This document shows, piece by piece, positions 9,248 to 18,018 of a stretch of 64,000 nt of DNA. Source of the DNA: Thermoanaerobaculia bacterium (GTDB taxonomy: Bacteria; Acidobacteriota; Thermoanaerobaculia; Multivoradales; J023); NCBI GenBank assembly GCA_030431255.1, contig JAUIJL010000001.1, positions 868,001-932,000 on the forward strand, written 5' to 3'. The position numbers were made by a program, and so were the translations under genes. Each line of letters opens with the position of its first letter. Within the stretch, counting starts at the first letter, position 1. The notes beneath the pieces are model-generated. The model was not told the origin of the DNA, searched no databases, and saw nothing but the letters and a program-made list of their open reading frames with translations.

Positions 9248-10276
9248 ATGACGCTCGACGATAAGAAAGCCCCAAAGCTTCCTCCTGGTCAAATTCTGAC
9301 CAAGAAATTTCCGGTCGTGGGCGAAAAACAGCCCACCGACGCCGCCCTCGACCTAGGGAAATGGCGACTTCGAGTCCACGGTCTAGTCAACCGTCCATTC
9401 ACTTGGACGTGGTCGGATTTCAAAATATTGGCCGAGGACGAACGGGTCGCCGATATTCATTGCGTGACCGGTTGGTCGCGCTACGATTGTCACTTTACGG
9501 GCGTGCCCCTGAAGACCATTCTCGAATATGTCGGCATCATGCCCGAGGCGAGGTTCGTGCGGTTCGAAGCCTACTCCTCGCGCCGACACGCCACTTCTTT
9601 GCCCCTTGAGCTGGCCCTCGAAGACACCTGGCTGGTCCATTCCTTCGACGGCAAACCTTTGGATCACGCCCATGGCTTCCCCCTCCGGGTGCTGACCCCT
9701 ACTCGCTACTTCTACAAGAGCTTGAAATGGCTCCATCGGATCGAGCTCATGGCCCAGGATCGTCTCGGCTATTGGGAACGCGAGAGCAGCTACCACAACA
9801 ACGGGGATCCCTGGGCCGGCAACGAGCGATTCACCACCGGCTCCTTGAGGCCCGAGCAAGTGCTTCAGCTCCGTGAGGCGACGTCGTTCGACCGATGGCG
9901 GGTGAAGCGCAAAGTCCTGATTGGGCTCGATCTCGAAGGCTGGGAGCCGAAGAGCAAAGATTTGCGGAACCTGCAGCTCAAGAATTGCAATCTTCAGGGA
10001 GCCAATCTCGCGGGTTGTGACTTGCGGGAATGTAATCTGAGCGTTTCCAACCTAGACGGAGCCAACCTCGAAGGCGCCGATCTTCGAGGCTCCGACTTGG
10101 AGGGTGCGAGCTTTCTCAGTGCCAACCTCAAAAACGCCGACTTCCGGGACTGCTTGTTGGTGGCCGCTCGCTTTGTCGATCCTGAAAACGGCAATGGGGC
10201 TCAGGTCGAAGGTCTTCGTTTGGACGGTTCTTCGGGGCTGCTCGGTAGCCAAGAAGCCTACTTAAAGCAGACGTAG
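9248..10276 (+). CDS. SuoX/YuiH-type molybdopterin oxidoreductase fused to pentapeptide repeats
   Basis: Residues 25-185 form an oxidoreductase molybdopterin-binding domain of the cytoplasmic sulfite-oxidase-like (YuiH) type. C72 in DIHCVTGWSRYD is the expected Mo ligand, and HGFPLRVLTPTRYFYKSLKW is the family's second conserved block. There is no signal peptide. From about residue 238 to 310 the protein changes to pentapeptide repeats (A/D-N/D-L-x-x units: LQGANLAGCDL, LDGANLEGADLRGSDL, SANLKNADFRD), predicted to make a right-handed quadrilateral beta-helix. This tail is not normal for the family, which usually ends after about 200 residues. The substrate is unknown. It precedes the 7TM hybrid kinase by 13 nt and may be co-transcribed. 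Confidence 0.88.
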   Translation: MTLDDKKAPKLPPGQILTKKFPVVGEKQPTDAALDLGKWRLRVHGLVNRPFTWTWSDFKILAEDERVADIHCVTGWSRYDCHFTGVPLKTILEYVGIMPEARFVRFEAYSSRRHATSLPLELALEDTWLVHSFDGKPLDHAHGFPLRVLTPTRYFYKSLKWLHRIELMAQDRLGYWERESSYHNNGDPWAGNERFTTGSLRPEQVLQLREATSFDRWRVKRKVLIGLDLEGWEPKSKDLRNLQLKNCNLQGANLAGCDLRECNLSVSNLDGANLEGADLRGSDLEGASFLSANLKNADFRDCLLVAARFVDPENGNGAQVEGLRLDGSSGLLGSQEAYLKQT

Positions 10277-10289
10277 GCCGGGCCCTGAG

Positions 10290-12827
10290 ATGGGCTTTCC
10301 GCGAGAGACACAGCTGCTCTGGGGCGGGCCCTTGCTCGCACGAGCCGTGGCGGCCTCTCTGCTCTGCTGGCTCTGCATCGCCTGCTCGACTGGCGGGGGC
10401 CCGACCGCGGGCCGCAATCAGGCCGATCCGGGGTCCGAGACCTCCGGAAACCACATCATCGATCTACAAGGCGATTGGAAGCTGAGCCCGGGAGACGATC
10501 CTTCCTGGGCCTCGCCTGTATTTGACGACAGCGGCTGGGCTTCGATTCGAATCCCTACCGGATTCGGTCGGCGGGACCTCAAGTCTCAGATGGCTTGGTA
10601 TCGACGCCGAGTCGACGTGAGCGATAGGCGCGAGGTCTTGACCACGGCTGAGATCGCTGAGCTGCGGTTGGGAATCACCGTCGGCAAGGTCGATAGCGCC
10701 TACCAAATTTTCGCCGGGGGATATTTGCTCGGCGGAATCGGAGCGATGCCCCCGACACCCCGGATGGACTACGACCGGCACGGGATTTACCAAATCCCGG
10801 CCGCGGCCATCAGTCCCCAGGGACAGATCTTGATCGCGTTGCGGGTATGGAAGAGCCCCCAGACCCGTTCAGCGGTAGGTGGTCCCCATGGAGGCCCCTA
10901 TCTGCTCGGACCCATGCGTGCGTTGGTGGAGCGGGAGCTCAAGTCTGAGTTGCTGTCGATGTTGCTCGCCGGCTGGTTCTTGCTCACGGGGATTGTGCAC
11001 CTTGAGCTTTTCCGTCGCCGTCCGGCGCTTACCGGCTACCTGTGGTTCGCCCTCCTGTGCTGCTCCTTCGCCACCTACAGCTTCCTCCGCACTCAGTGGA
11101 AGTATCAGCTGACCGACCATTTTGAGCTGCTCAAAGAGCTAGAGCATGGGGTCATCTATTCCGCGTTGATCCTGTTCATTCAGGTGATGTGGCCGATCTT
11201 GGGCCAGAAGATCGGGCCGGTGCTGCGGGCCGTCCAGGGGGCTTGTGGGGTCGCTATCCTGCTCGTAGCCCTTCCCGGTCTGCGGCTCAATGTCGTGCTT
11301 TTACCGTTCTGGCAGATCGCCATGATGTCGGTCTTGGTTCTCTTCATCGTTCACGTATTCCGCCGGCTGCGGCAAGGGCATCCGGAAGCGAAGTATGTGG
11401 CAGCCGGCGCATGGGTGGTTCTGGCGGGATTCGTCTACGAGACCGGGATCGATCGCGGTTTCTACCTCGGACCCAGGCTCGCCGAGCTGAGCTTCGTTTT
11501 CTTTGTCGTTTGCCTGGCCCTTTCCCTTGCGGGGCAATTCGCCCGCGTCTATTCCGAGCTCGAGACCCTACGCCGGAATGAGCGGGAGGCCGCGGCCGCG
11601 AGCCGGGCAAAGACCGAATTCCTGGCGAACATGAGCCACGAGATCCGGACTCCGATGACGGGCATTCTGGGGGCCGCGGACTTGATGCTCCGTCAAGATT
11701 TGGATCGCGGTGCTAGGCGCTACGCCGAGGTCATCAACGAATCGGCTCAGGCTTTGCTCGGCCTCATCGACGATATCCTCGACTTTTCGAAGATGGAGTC
11801 CGGTCGGCTGAGGCTGGAGCGGATCGATTTCTCGGTGTCCACTGTGGTCACAGGCGTTTGCGAGCTGCTGCAGCCCCGGGCGGAAGCCAAGGGAATTCGC
11901 TTGCGCTCGACGGCAGGAGCGGACGTGCCCGCGCTGGTCTCCGGTGATCCGCTGCGTTTACGTCAGATCTTGATCAACTTGATGGCCAATGGGGTGAAAT
12001 TTACCCGTGAGGGCGAGGTCCGATTGTCGGTGGAGTGCTTAGGGCCGGCCGACCCCAACCCTTCCGAAGACGACCTGGCCCCCACGAAAGCCGACCGTCC
12101 TGGAGTCTGGCTCAGGTTCAAGGTTTTCGACACGGGCATCGGAATTGCCGGGGATGTGCGGGAGAGCCTATTCGAGCCGTTCAGCCAAGCGGATACCTCC
12201 ACCGCCCGCAGATTCGGAGGCACGGGTTTGGGCCTATCGATCAGCAGGCGTTTGGTGGAGCTGATGGACGGGCACCTGCAAGTGGATAGCGAGCCCGGGC
12301 GGGGCTCCACTTTTTGGTTCGACGCCCATTTCGGAGAGGCTCAGGGTGAGCTCGGTTCAGATGAGCAGGGAGCTGAAACCAGCTCGATCAAAGCCGACTT
12401 CGCCGCCAAGATTCTATTGGCGGAGGACACACCGGTCACCCGGATCGTGCTGACGGAGCAGCTGGCGGGCTTGGGCTATTCGGTGGAGACCGCGAGCAAC
12501 GGCCTTGAAGTGCTTGAGCTGCTGAAAACCCAAAGATTTGACCTCGTGCTCATGGACTGCCAGATGCCCGAGCTCGACGGATACGAAACGACCCGCCGAA
12601 TTCGGGCCCAAGAAACCACCGGACGAAGGCTGCCGGTGATCGCCCTGACGGCCCATGCCATGGCCGGTGACCGCGAAAAATGTTTGGCTGCGGGAATGGA
12701 CGACTATTTGAGAAAGCCTTGTACCGAGCAGCAGCTCGCCCAAATGATCCGTGCGCATTTAATGGGTTCTTTGCTCGGCCGAGAATCGAAGGAGCATCTC
12801 GATCGAGAGCCGGAGAATCCGGTATGA
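10290..12827 (+). CDS. Hybrid histidine kinase with GH2-like sensor and 7TM region
   Basis: An 845-residue hybrid kinase. An N-terminal signal or lipobox-like segment (residues 15-35) leads to an extracytoplasmic jelly-roll resembling the sugar-binding domain of glycoside hydrolase family 2 (LQGDWKLSPGDDPSW, FDDSGWASIRIPTGF, then a domain reaching about residue 200). Seven hydrophobic helices (about 215-410) match the 7TMR-DISM architecture. HisKA follows with H450 in ANMSHEIRTPMTGI, then HATPase_c (NGVKFTREGE, GTGLGLSISRRLVELM) and a C-terminal receiver with D756 in LVLMDCQMPELDGYE. It may sense a carbohydrate or another small ligand, by analogy only. The partner output regulator is not obvious nearby. 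Confidence 0.88.
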   Translation: MGFPRETQLLWGGPLLARAVAASLLCWLCIACSTGGGPTAGRNQADPGSETSGNHIIDLQGDWKLSPGDDPSWASPVFDDSGWASIRIPTGFGRRDLKSQMAWYRRRVDVSDRREVLTTAEIAELRLGITVGKVDSAYQIFAGGYLLGGIGAMPPTPRMDYDRHGIYQIPAAAISPQGQILIALRVWKSPQTRSAVGGPHGGPYLLGPMRALVERELKSELLSMLLAGWFLLTGIVHLELFRRRPALTGYLWFALLCCSFATYSFLRTQWKYQLTDHFELLKELEHGVIYSALILFIQVMWPILGQKIGPVLRAVQGACGVAILLVALPGLRLNVVLLPFWQIAMMSVLVLFIVHVFRRLRQGHPEAKYVAAGAWVVLAGFVYETGIDRGFYLGPRLAELSFVFFVVCLALSLAGQFARVYSELETLRRNEREAAAASRAKTEFLANMSHEIRTPMTGILGAADLMLRQDLDRGARRYAEVINESAQALLGLIDDILDFSKMESGRLRLERIDFSVSTVVTGVCELLQPRAEAKGIRLRSTAGADVPALVSGDPLRLRQILINLMANGVKFTREGEVRLSVECLGPADPNPSEDDLAPTKADRPGVWLRFKVFDTGIGIAGDVRESLFEPFSQADTSTARRFGGTGLGLSISRRLVELMDGHLQVDSEPGRGSTFWFDAHFGEAQGELGSDEQGAETSSIKADFAAKILLAEDTPVTRIVLTEQLAGLGYSVETASNGLEVLELLKTQRFDLVLMDCQMPELDGYETTRRIRAQETTGRRLPVIALTAHAMAGDREKCLAAGMDDYLRKPCTEQQLAQMIRAHLMGSLLGRESKEHLDREPENPV

Positions 12828-12852
12828 GCCGGACTGACCCGAGACAAGAAAA

Positions 12853-12881
12853 CCCCGCCTCGTAAGGCGGGGCTCATCTTT
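12853..12881. terminator. Bidirectional rho-independent terminator
   Basis: An 8-bp perfect G+C stem, CCCCGCCT / AGGCGGGG, with loop CGTA. Read on the minus strand it is followed by TTTTCTT, a good U-run for ending the DUF1508 gene. Read on the plus strand it is followed by CTCATCTTT, a weaker tail that can serve the hybrid kinase gene. Confidence 0.8.
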
Positions 12882-12945
12882 GGGCGAAGGCCCGGGCACT
12901 CGTCATGCCGGGTGGAACGTGCAAGGGGTTAAGCGCGGGTTCAAA

Positions 12946-12990
12946 CCGTTTGATGTTTAAGCCGTTTGAGCTTAAGCCGTTTGATCTTCC
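12946..12990. repeat. Three short tandem units at the 3' end of the DUF1508 gene
   Basis: Three units of 14-16 bp, each starting CCGTTTGA, lie head to tail (12946, 12962, 12977). The stop codon of the minus-strand DUF1508 gene falls inside the second unit, so the repeat has shaped the end of that gene. Confidence 0.6.
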
Positions 12991-13313
12991 ACCGGAGCGT
13001 CGGCGCAGTTGGTCTTGACCGATTCGATGCCCGTGTCCCGGGAAGCTGCGCTGGCGTACATTTGACTGGAGCTGATGACCTGCTTGTTGGCGGCCAGCAG
13101 GTTGAAAAAGAACTTGCCGTTGGCGGCTTCCTTGCGCTCGTAGCGCTCGTCCAAGGGACCGTTCTTGCGGACGGACTCGATGCCGTTCTTACAACCCTTT
13201 TTGTCCGCGTAGCCCTGGCTGGCGAGAATCTGTTGACCGTTCTTGGCGTTGAGGCGGAAATAAATCTTGTCGTTTTTGCCGGCAAAGATCTGGAATTTCG
13301 GATTCTTGACCAC
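12972..13313 (-). CDS. DUF1508 (YegP-like) protein
   Basis: A 113-residue protein made of two copies of the DUF1508 (UPF0339) module: FQIFAGKNDKIYFRLNA...ILASQGYADKKGCKNGIESV, then GKFFFNLLAANKQVISSSQMY...GIESVKTN. Each copy is a small beta-beta-beta-alpha unit, as in E. coli YegP, whose function is not known. The GTG start at 13313 has GAGG about 8 nt upstream. It stands alone, with a strong minus-strand terminator downstream. Confidence 0.9.
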   Translation of the reverse strand: MVKNPKFQIFAGKNDKIYFRLNAKNGQQILASQGYADKKGCKNGIESVRKNGPLDERYERKEAANGKFFFNLLAANKQVISSSQMYASAASRDTGIESVKTNCADAPVEDQTA

Positions 13314-13454
13314 AGAGCTGTCCTCGCTGAAAGGGAGCCGAGCCTGTCGGCTTCGGCACCGGTGTTCATGTCAGGGGGGCTGTTCCGTTGATGCTAAGGC
13401 CAGCCGGGGACGGGTTCAAGCCCTTTCTGCCCACGGTGTAGGATTTCTCAAGGG

Positions 13455-14903
13455 CTAGTCCTCATCCCGGCGGAGCTCGACGGACGCTTCGTCGACCCCT
13501 ACGATCTCAATTCCGTGGATCTTCTCACCGGAGGCGGCGACCTGCACGGTGCCCGATTGGGTGCGAAGAATAGCTTTAGGTACGTCGTCGATGACAGCCG
13601 TGCCGACATAGGCCAAGGGAATGTCCGGTCTGCCGGGAGCATCTGGAGCTTGCGCCGGAGCGATGCCCGGGGAGCGGCGAGCTGGAGTGTACCGCCGCCG
13701 TGGAGCCGCTGGGCTCGGGACCTTCGAGCTCGAGCTTCTACCGGAGGGTCTTAGGTCGCCCGCTGCACCCAACGCGCGGTTCGAGTTGCCCGTCTGTGCC
13801 TCGGAGCCCGTCCAGTACAGCCGGTCGTCCAGCTCGGGCCTTGGTGCTGGGCGAACGACCCGGGCTTTGACCAGCACGGCAATTTCCAAAGGCGCGGGGC
13901 GCCGATTCAGCTCCCCGAGACGTCCCATCCAATAGCCGAATCCCTTTTCGAGGTGGAAGTTGGAGGCGATCTCTCGATGCTCGTCGGGATGGGCAGCGCC
14001 CACCGGTGTGACCCGGGTTTTGGCTTTCATCCACAGACTCAGGCTTTCGGTTTCATCGTCCTCATCCAAATCCATGCTCAGCTCGAGCCGAAGCTCGTGG
14101 TCGGGCTCGCCGTGGCCTCCCGAAAGCGTCTTGACCAGGCTGTGACGGCCCAGCTCGCCGCCCATGATGCTGACGGTCGCCCGATCTAGGACCTCGGCGT
14201 CTCGGCGGCGCTTGGCGCCTTCGATTTCCGTCGCCGGGATGCGACCTGTCTCCCAGTCTTCGACCGGTTTGAGCAACAACCATTCGATGTCGACATCGAA
14301 TTCAGCCCTGGGGAGATCCAAGCTCTGCACCAAGACCTGGGTCAGCTCGAGCTTAGGCAAGGTGTCGCGGACCAGAATTCGCCGGCCGTCCTCGTCGAAA
14401 GCGATGTGTTTCAGCCCGAGCAGGGAACGCAGAGCCGTGCCGACCTGTTTGAGGCTGGCGTGTTTTAGCCGGAATGATCTCAGGGCCTGATGCGCGTAGC
14501 TCTGACGCATCTGAGCCGTGTTGTCGGCAATCACCGCGGTCTCGGGGCCCAACGGGGAAAAGAAGTGGCCGGCGGCCCGGGTCACGGCTTCCAGTGCTTC
14601 GAGCGCGGTGACGTCATCAAGCTTCAGCTGGATCGCTTTGGGTTTGAGCTGTGGGTCCATCACTAGGCTCAGCTCAAAGATTTCTCCGAGCGCCGCGTAA
14701 ATTTCAACCGCAGGTGTCGGAGCCGGAAAGTTGAGATCTACGCGCTTCTCGGTGTCGAGGACTAGATGGGGCGGCTCCTGCCATGAAGCGCTCTCTTCGG
14801 GCGGTTCCTGAGCCTGTGAAACAGCGCCGATTCCCAGGCACGCGATAAGGCATAGAATTCGAATCATGATGGGGAGGGTATTTGATGCGGCGATCTTGGG
14901 CAT
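13455..14903 (-). CDS. Exported protein with secretin N-type (STN) domain and PilP/GspC-like C terminus
   Basis: The ATG at 14903 is chosen because GGAG lies about 5 nt upstream; ATG 14867, just before the signal peptide core (IRILCLIACLGIGAVSQAQ), is the alternative. After the signal peptide comes an STN-like fold (VDLNFPAPTPAVEIYAALGE, IQLKLDDVTALEALEAVT), then a secretin-N-like region (FRLKHASLKQVGTALRSLLG, RRILVRDTLPKLELTQVLVQ). There is no secretin beta-barrel domain. A Pro/Ser/Arg-rich linker leads to a C-terminal segment (YVGTAVIDDVPKAILR, KIHGIEIVGVDEASVELR) resembling the homology region of GspC or PilP. No type II secretion or pilus genes flank it. A periplasmic scaffold role is inference. 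Confidence 0.7.
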   Translation of the reverse strand: MPKIAASNTLPIMIRILCLIACLGIGAVSQAQEPPEESASWQEPPHLVLDTEKRVDLNFPAPTPAVEIYAALGEIFELSLVMDPQLKPKAIQLKLDDVTALEALEAVTRAAGHFFSPLGPETAVIADNTAQMRQSYAHQALRSFRLKHASLKQVGTALRSLLGLKHIAFDEDGRRILVRDTLPKLELTQVLVQSLDLPRAEFDVDIEWLLLKPVEDWETGRIPATEIEGAKRRRDAEVLDRATVSIMGGELGRHSLVKTLSGGHGEPDHELRLELSMDLDEDDETESLSLWMKAKTRVTPVGAAHPDEHREIASNFHLEKGFGYWMGRLGELNRRPAPLEIAVLVKARVVRPAPRPELDDRLYWTGSEAQTGNSNRALGAAGDLRPSGRSSSSKVPSPAAPRRRYTPARRSPGIAPAQAPDAPGRPDIPLAYVGTAVIDDVPKAILRTQSGTVQVAASGEKIHGIEIVGVDEASVELRRDED

Positions 14904-15041
14904 GTGGGCTCCGGCCGTCGACGGGTCCATAGAATGGCTTGGCGAAGCTAGTAGATTGGCTTTTCCAGCTCCCGTCACGGCTTCGGGCCGGGTAGACCCG
15001 GCGTGGGGAGCAGACGGGGACTTTCAAGGACGGAGCGACCT

Positions 15042-15812
15042 CTGAATTTTCTATTGCATCGACATCTGGCGGCTCGCGATTTGGGCTCAGCGGCGGCCGG
15101 GCTCGGGGCCATGCTGCCCGACCTATGGCGGATGGCGGATCGCCGAATGCGGGCGAAAGCGGCGATACCGGCCAGGGTCTTCGAGGCGAACGATGTCGTC
15201 GAGGCGAACGATGTCGTCGAGGCGAACGATGTCATCGAGGTGGACGATAGGGTGTTGCTCGATCTTGCCCGCGGAGTCGAGCATCATTTGGAGGTCGACC
15301 ACTGGTTCCATCGACATCCCGCCTTCCTAGAAGGGGAAGCCGAAACGCGTGCGCTCTTCACCGACGGAACTATTCGGGCGGACCGAATGGGTCTGCTTTC
15401 CCATGTGGCTTGGGAGCTGTGTCTCGACGGGGCGCTGCTTCGCCGAGAAGGCGTTGAGGCGACCCTCACTCGAGTCCGCGAGATCATCGAGGCTTGTCGT
15501 GGAGAGCCGCTGCGCCGATTGAGACGCCGGCATCGGCCTCCCTTTGCCGAGGACCATCAGCGGGTGGCCAGATTCGACGTCCGGCTCGAAAAACTGCTGG
15601 ATCAGCTGGCCTACGGCACCTGGATTGAAGGCTACGCCGTGGGGCTGGGGCTTGTGGACCGACTCGCCGGGGTTCGGCGTAGGGTCGGTCTCGCGGCTTT
15701 CGACCCATCGGACCGAGCTCGGCTGGCGGAGAAGTCGGAATTTCTGATCTCGCAGGCCTCGACCGCGTTGGATCAGCTCGAAGCCTTCCGCCCGTCCGGC
15801 GGGAAGATTTGA
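15042..15812 (+). CDS. AcpH-like (acyl-carrier-protein phosphodiesterase-like) protein with repeat insert
   Basis: The start NFLLHRHLAA and the later EHHLEVDHWFHRHPAF resemble the N-terminal and His/Asp segments of the ACP phosphodiesterase (AcpH) family, a helical HD-like fold. Similarity is partial, so the enzyme activity is uncertain. No ATG is available. GTG 15003 is in frame, but the family-like start coincides with CTG 15042, which has GGAG exactly 6 nt upstream, so CTG initiation is preferred. Residues 48-71 are a 6-residue repeat (EANDVV) encoded by an 18-bp tandem repeat and inserted before the second conserved block. The gene is divergent from the secretin-N gene and lies 42 nt upstream of the aldehyde dehydrogenase. 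Confidence 0.6.
   Translation: MNFLLHRHLAARDLGSAAAGLGAMLPDLWRMADRRMRAKAAIPARVFEANDVVEANDVVEANDVIEVDDRVLLDLARGVEHHLEVDHWFHRHPAFLEGEAETRALFTDGTIRADRMGLLSHVAWELCLDGALLRREGVEATLTRVREIIEACRGEPLRRLRRRHRPPFAEDHQRVARFDVRLEKLLDQLAYGTWIEGYAVGLGLVDRLAGVRRRVGLAAFDPSDRARLAEKSEFLISQASTALDQLEAFRPSGGKI
15183..15236 (+). repeat. In-frame 18-bp tandem repeat, three copies
   Basis: The unit GAGGCGAACGATGTCGTC occurs at 15183, 15201 and 15219 (the third with one change, GTC to GTC/ATC). A degraded fourth copy follows at 15237-15254. It encodes E-A-N-D-V-V repeats within the AcpH-like protein. Near-identity of the copies suggests a recent or unstable expansion. Confidence 0.9.
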
Positions 15813-15854
15813 TTTGTTCAAGCCGAAGGAAACTCAAGCAAAAGGAAACGATTC

Positions 15855-17234
15855 ATGAGCTTCGACGTCATTGATCCGAGCACCTCTCAAGTTTTCGGAT
15901 CTTACGCCGCCTTGGACGACCATGGTGTGGAGCAAGCCTTGGATGGGGCTTTCCAATGCCAAAAGACATGGGCAGGAGCAGCAGTGAAGCAACGGGCCGA
16001 GGTGTTGAAGACCTGGGCTCGCGGCCTACGTGACCGGAAAAAAGAGCTGGCGGAGCTGATGACCCGTGAGATGGGCAAGAGGCATGAAGAAGGGGAAGCT
16101 GAGGTCGAAAAATGCGCTTGGGTTTGTGAATTCTATGGCGATCGAGGCCCGGACATGCTGGCCCCGAGCCCTATGGAATCCGATGCCGGCAAAAGCTATG
16201 TGGCCTATCGACCCCTGGGGGTGATCCTGGCGATCATGCCTTGGAATTTCCCGCTGTGGCAGGTGTTTCGTTTTTTGGCCCCGGCGTTTATGGCCGGCAA
16301 CGCGGCGCTCTTAAAACACGCGCCGAACGTGCCCGGCTGTTCTCTGGCGATCCAGGGGCTGGTGCGAGACGCTCTGCGAGACCATGGGCACGATCCCATG
16401 CTCTTCAGCTCGCTGCTGATTGAGCACCAGCGGGTAGAGGCGATCATCGCCGATCGTCGGGTGCGAGGGGTCACCCTCACGGGCAGCACCCGAGCGGGAA
16501 GGGCGGTCGCGGCCATGGCCGGCAAGGCCTTGAAGAAGACCGTGCTGGAGCTGGGAGGAAATGATCCATATGTGGTGCTGGCCGATGCGGATGTGGAGCA
16601 TGCCGCCGAGGTCTGTGTCACCAGCCGGATGATCAACGGAGGGCAGAGCTGTATCGCAGCCAAACGGTGGATTGTGGTCGACGATGTGCGGGAGAGCTTC
16701 GAGCGGCAGGTCGCCGTGCGTCTCTCGACGATGCGTGTGGGAGATCCCGCTGATCGCGATACGGATTTGGGACCCATGGCCCGGCAAGATCTGCGGGACA
16801 CCTTGCATCGGCAGGTGGAGGACAGCGTCCGCGCCGGGGCGCGTTTGGTCATGGGGGGTGAGATACCCGATGGCCCGGGCTTTTTTTACCCGCCGACGCT
16901 TCTTTCCGACGTGCGCCCCGGCATGCCCGCCTTTGATGAAGAGCTCTTCGGTCCCGTCGCCGCGTTGATCCCTGCTGCTTCGGAGGACGAGGCGTTGGAG
17001 CTGGCCAATACCAGTGACTACGGTCTCGGTGCGGCCGTCTTCTCCCGGAATTCGGAACGGGCGGAAAGCTTGGCTCGGGATCGTCTGGAGGCCGGCTGTT
17101 GTTTCGTCAACGACTTCGTCCGGTCCGATCCCCGTCTTCCTTTCGGCGGCATCAAAGACAGCGGGTATGGACGAGAGCTGTCGACCCTGGGGCTGATGGA
17201 GTGGGTCAACCCCAAGACGATTTGGATCCGCTAG
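15855..17234 (+). CDS. NAD(P)-dependent aldehyde dehydrogenase, succinate-semialdehyde type
   Basis: A 459-residue cytosolic ALDH that oxidises an aldehyde to the acid. Active-site residues are present: Asn in IMPWNFPLWQ, E232 in VLELGGNDPYVV and nucleophile C266 in GGQSCIAAKR. The last third has the usual FDEELFGPVAALI and LPFGGIKDSGYGREL blocks. Length and sequence type fit the GabD1/Sad (succinate-semialdehyde dehydrogenase) branch, but the substrate cannot be settled from sequence. No GABA transaminase is nearby. The ATG is preceded by an AAGGAAACG purine tract. Confidence 0.9.
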   Translation: MSFDVIDPSTSQVFGSYAALDDHGVEQALDGAFQCQKTWAGAAVKQRAEVLKTWARGLRDRKKELAELMTREMGKRHEEGEAEVEKCAWVCEFYGDRGPDMLAPSPMESDAGKSYVAYRPLGVILAIMPWNFPLWQVFRFLAPAFMAGNAALLKHAPNVPGCSLAIQGLVRDALRDHGHDPMLFSSLLIEHQRVEAIIADRRVRGVTLTGSTRAGRAVAAMAGKALKKTVLELGGNDPYVVLADADVEHAAEVCVTSRMINGGQSCIAAKRWIVVDDVRESFERQVAVRLSTMRVGDPADRDTDLGPMARQDLRDTLHRQVEDSVRAGARLVMGGEIPDGPGFFYPPTLLSDVRPGMPAFDEELFGPVAALIPAASEDEALELANTSDYGLGAAVFSRNSERAESLARDRLEAGCCFVNDFVRSDPRLPFGGIKDSGYGRELSTLGLMEWVNPKTIWIR

Positions 17235-17481
17235 CTAGGTTCCGTCCAGAAATGGGCTCGCAGGGTGTCGGCTGGGTGGCCTGCGGGCGTCACTACGAAC
17301 TCGCGCCGCCGCTGAGGAACCGCCATAAATTACTGATGTGGTGGAGCTTAAGCCGATTCATGGGCTGTGCCGCTCAGACAAGCTTCGTTTCCGTCCTCGG
17401 TCCACCCAGCCTCATGTTGGCTCGAAAGTTCCATTTCTGGATGAGATCTAGCTCAGACGATGCCGGTCGATGGCTCGAGTT

Positions 17482-18018
17482 TCAGGTATAGGCGGAGAGA
17501 AAGAAGAAAATCGCCACGCCGGTAATCGACACGTAGAGCCAAACCGGCAAGGTCCAGCGAGCTATTTTCTTGTGGCTGCGGAAGCGTCGAGCCTTGGCAA
17601 AAAAGAGGGTCGAGAGCACCATCGGAATCGCCACGATGGACAGCAAAATGTGGCTGATCAAGATGGTGAAGTAGACCGGGCGGACCCAACCTTGACCTGG
17701 AAACCGGGTATCACCATGAAAGTGGTGATACGTGAGGTAGCTGGCGAAGAAGAGAATCGAGAGGGTCACGGCCGACAGCATGAACTGCCGATGTCGTTCC
17801 TTGTCGCCCCTGCGGATGGCCGCATAGCCGGCCAGCAGACAGCAAGCGCAGAAGGTGTTGAAGGTGGCGTTGGCGGCGGGCAGCAAGGAAATCCACTCGG
17901 CTTCCGGTGTGGCGGTGGTTTTGAAATAGATCCACCAGACCAGAAATCCGACGGCTGCCGCTGAGATCGCGAGGATCCAGGGAAGTGGATTGCTTTGCGA
18001 TGGTTTTGGAGTCGACAT
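17482..18018 (-). CDS. DUF420 membrane protein (cytochrome oxidase assembly-like)
   Basis: From ATG 18018 this is a 178-residue membrane protein with about five hydrophobic helices. Conserved DUF420 features are visible: ANATFNTFCACCLLAGY, a His-Arg loop (KERHRQFMLSAVTLS) and the His-rich SYLTYHHFHG before the third helix. The helices continue through HILLSIVAIPMVL. DUF420 proteins are often found near haem-copper oxidase genes and have been linked to oxidase assembly, but no oxidase genes lie in this window. A GTG 51 nt upstream is possible but would add an unlikely extension. It is convergent with the aldehyde dehydrogenase. Confidence 0.85.
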   Translation of the reverse strand: MSTPKPSQSNPLPWILAISAAAVGFLVWWIYFKTTATPEAEWISLLPAANATFNTFCACCLLAGYAAIRRGDKERHRQFMLSAVTLSILFFASYLTYHHFHGDTRFPGQGWVRPVYFTILISHILLSIVAIPMVLSTLFFAKARRFRSHKKIARWTLPVWLYVSITGVAIFFFLSAYT

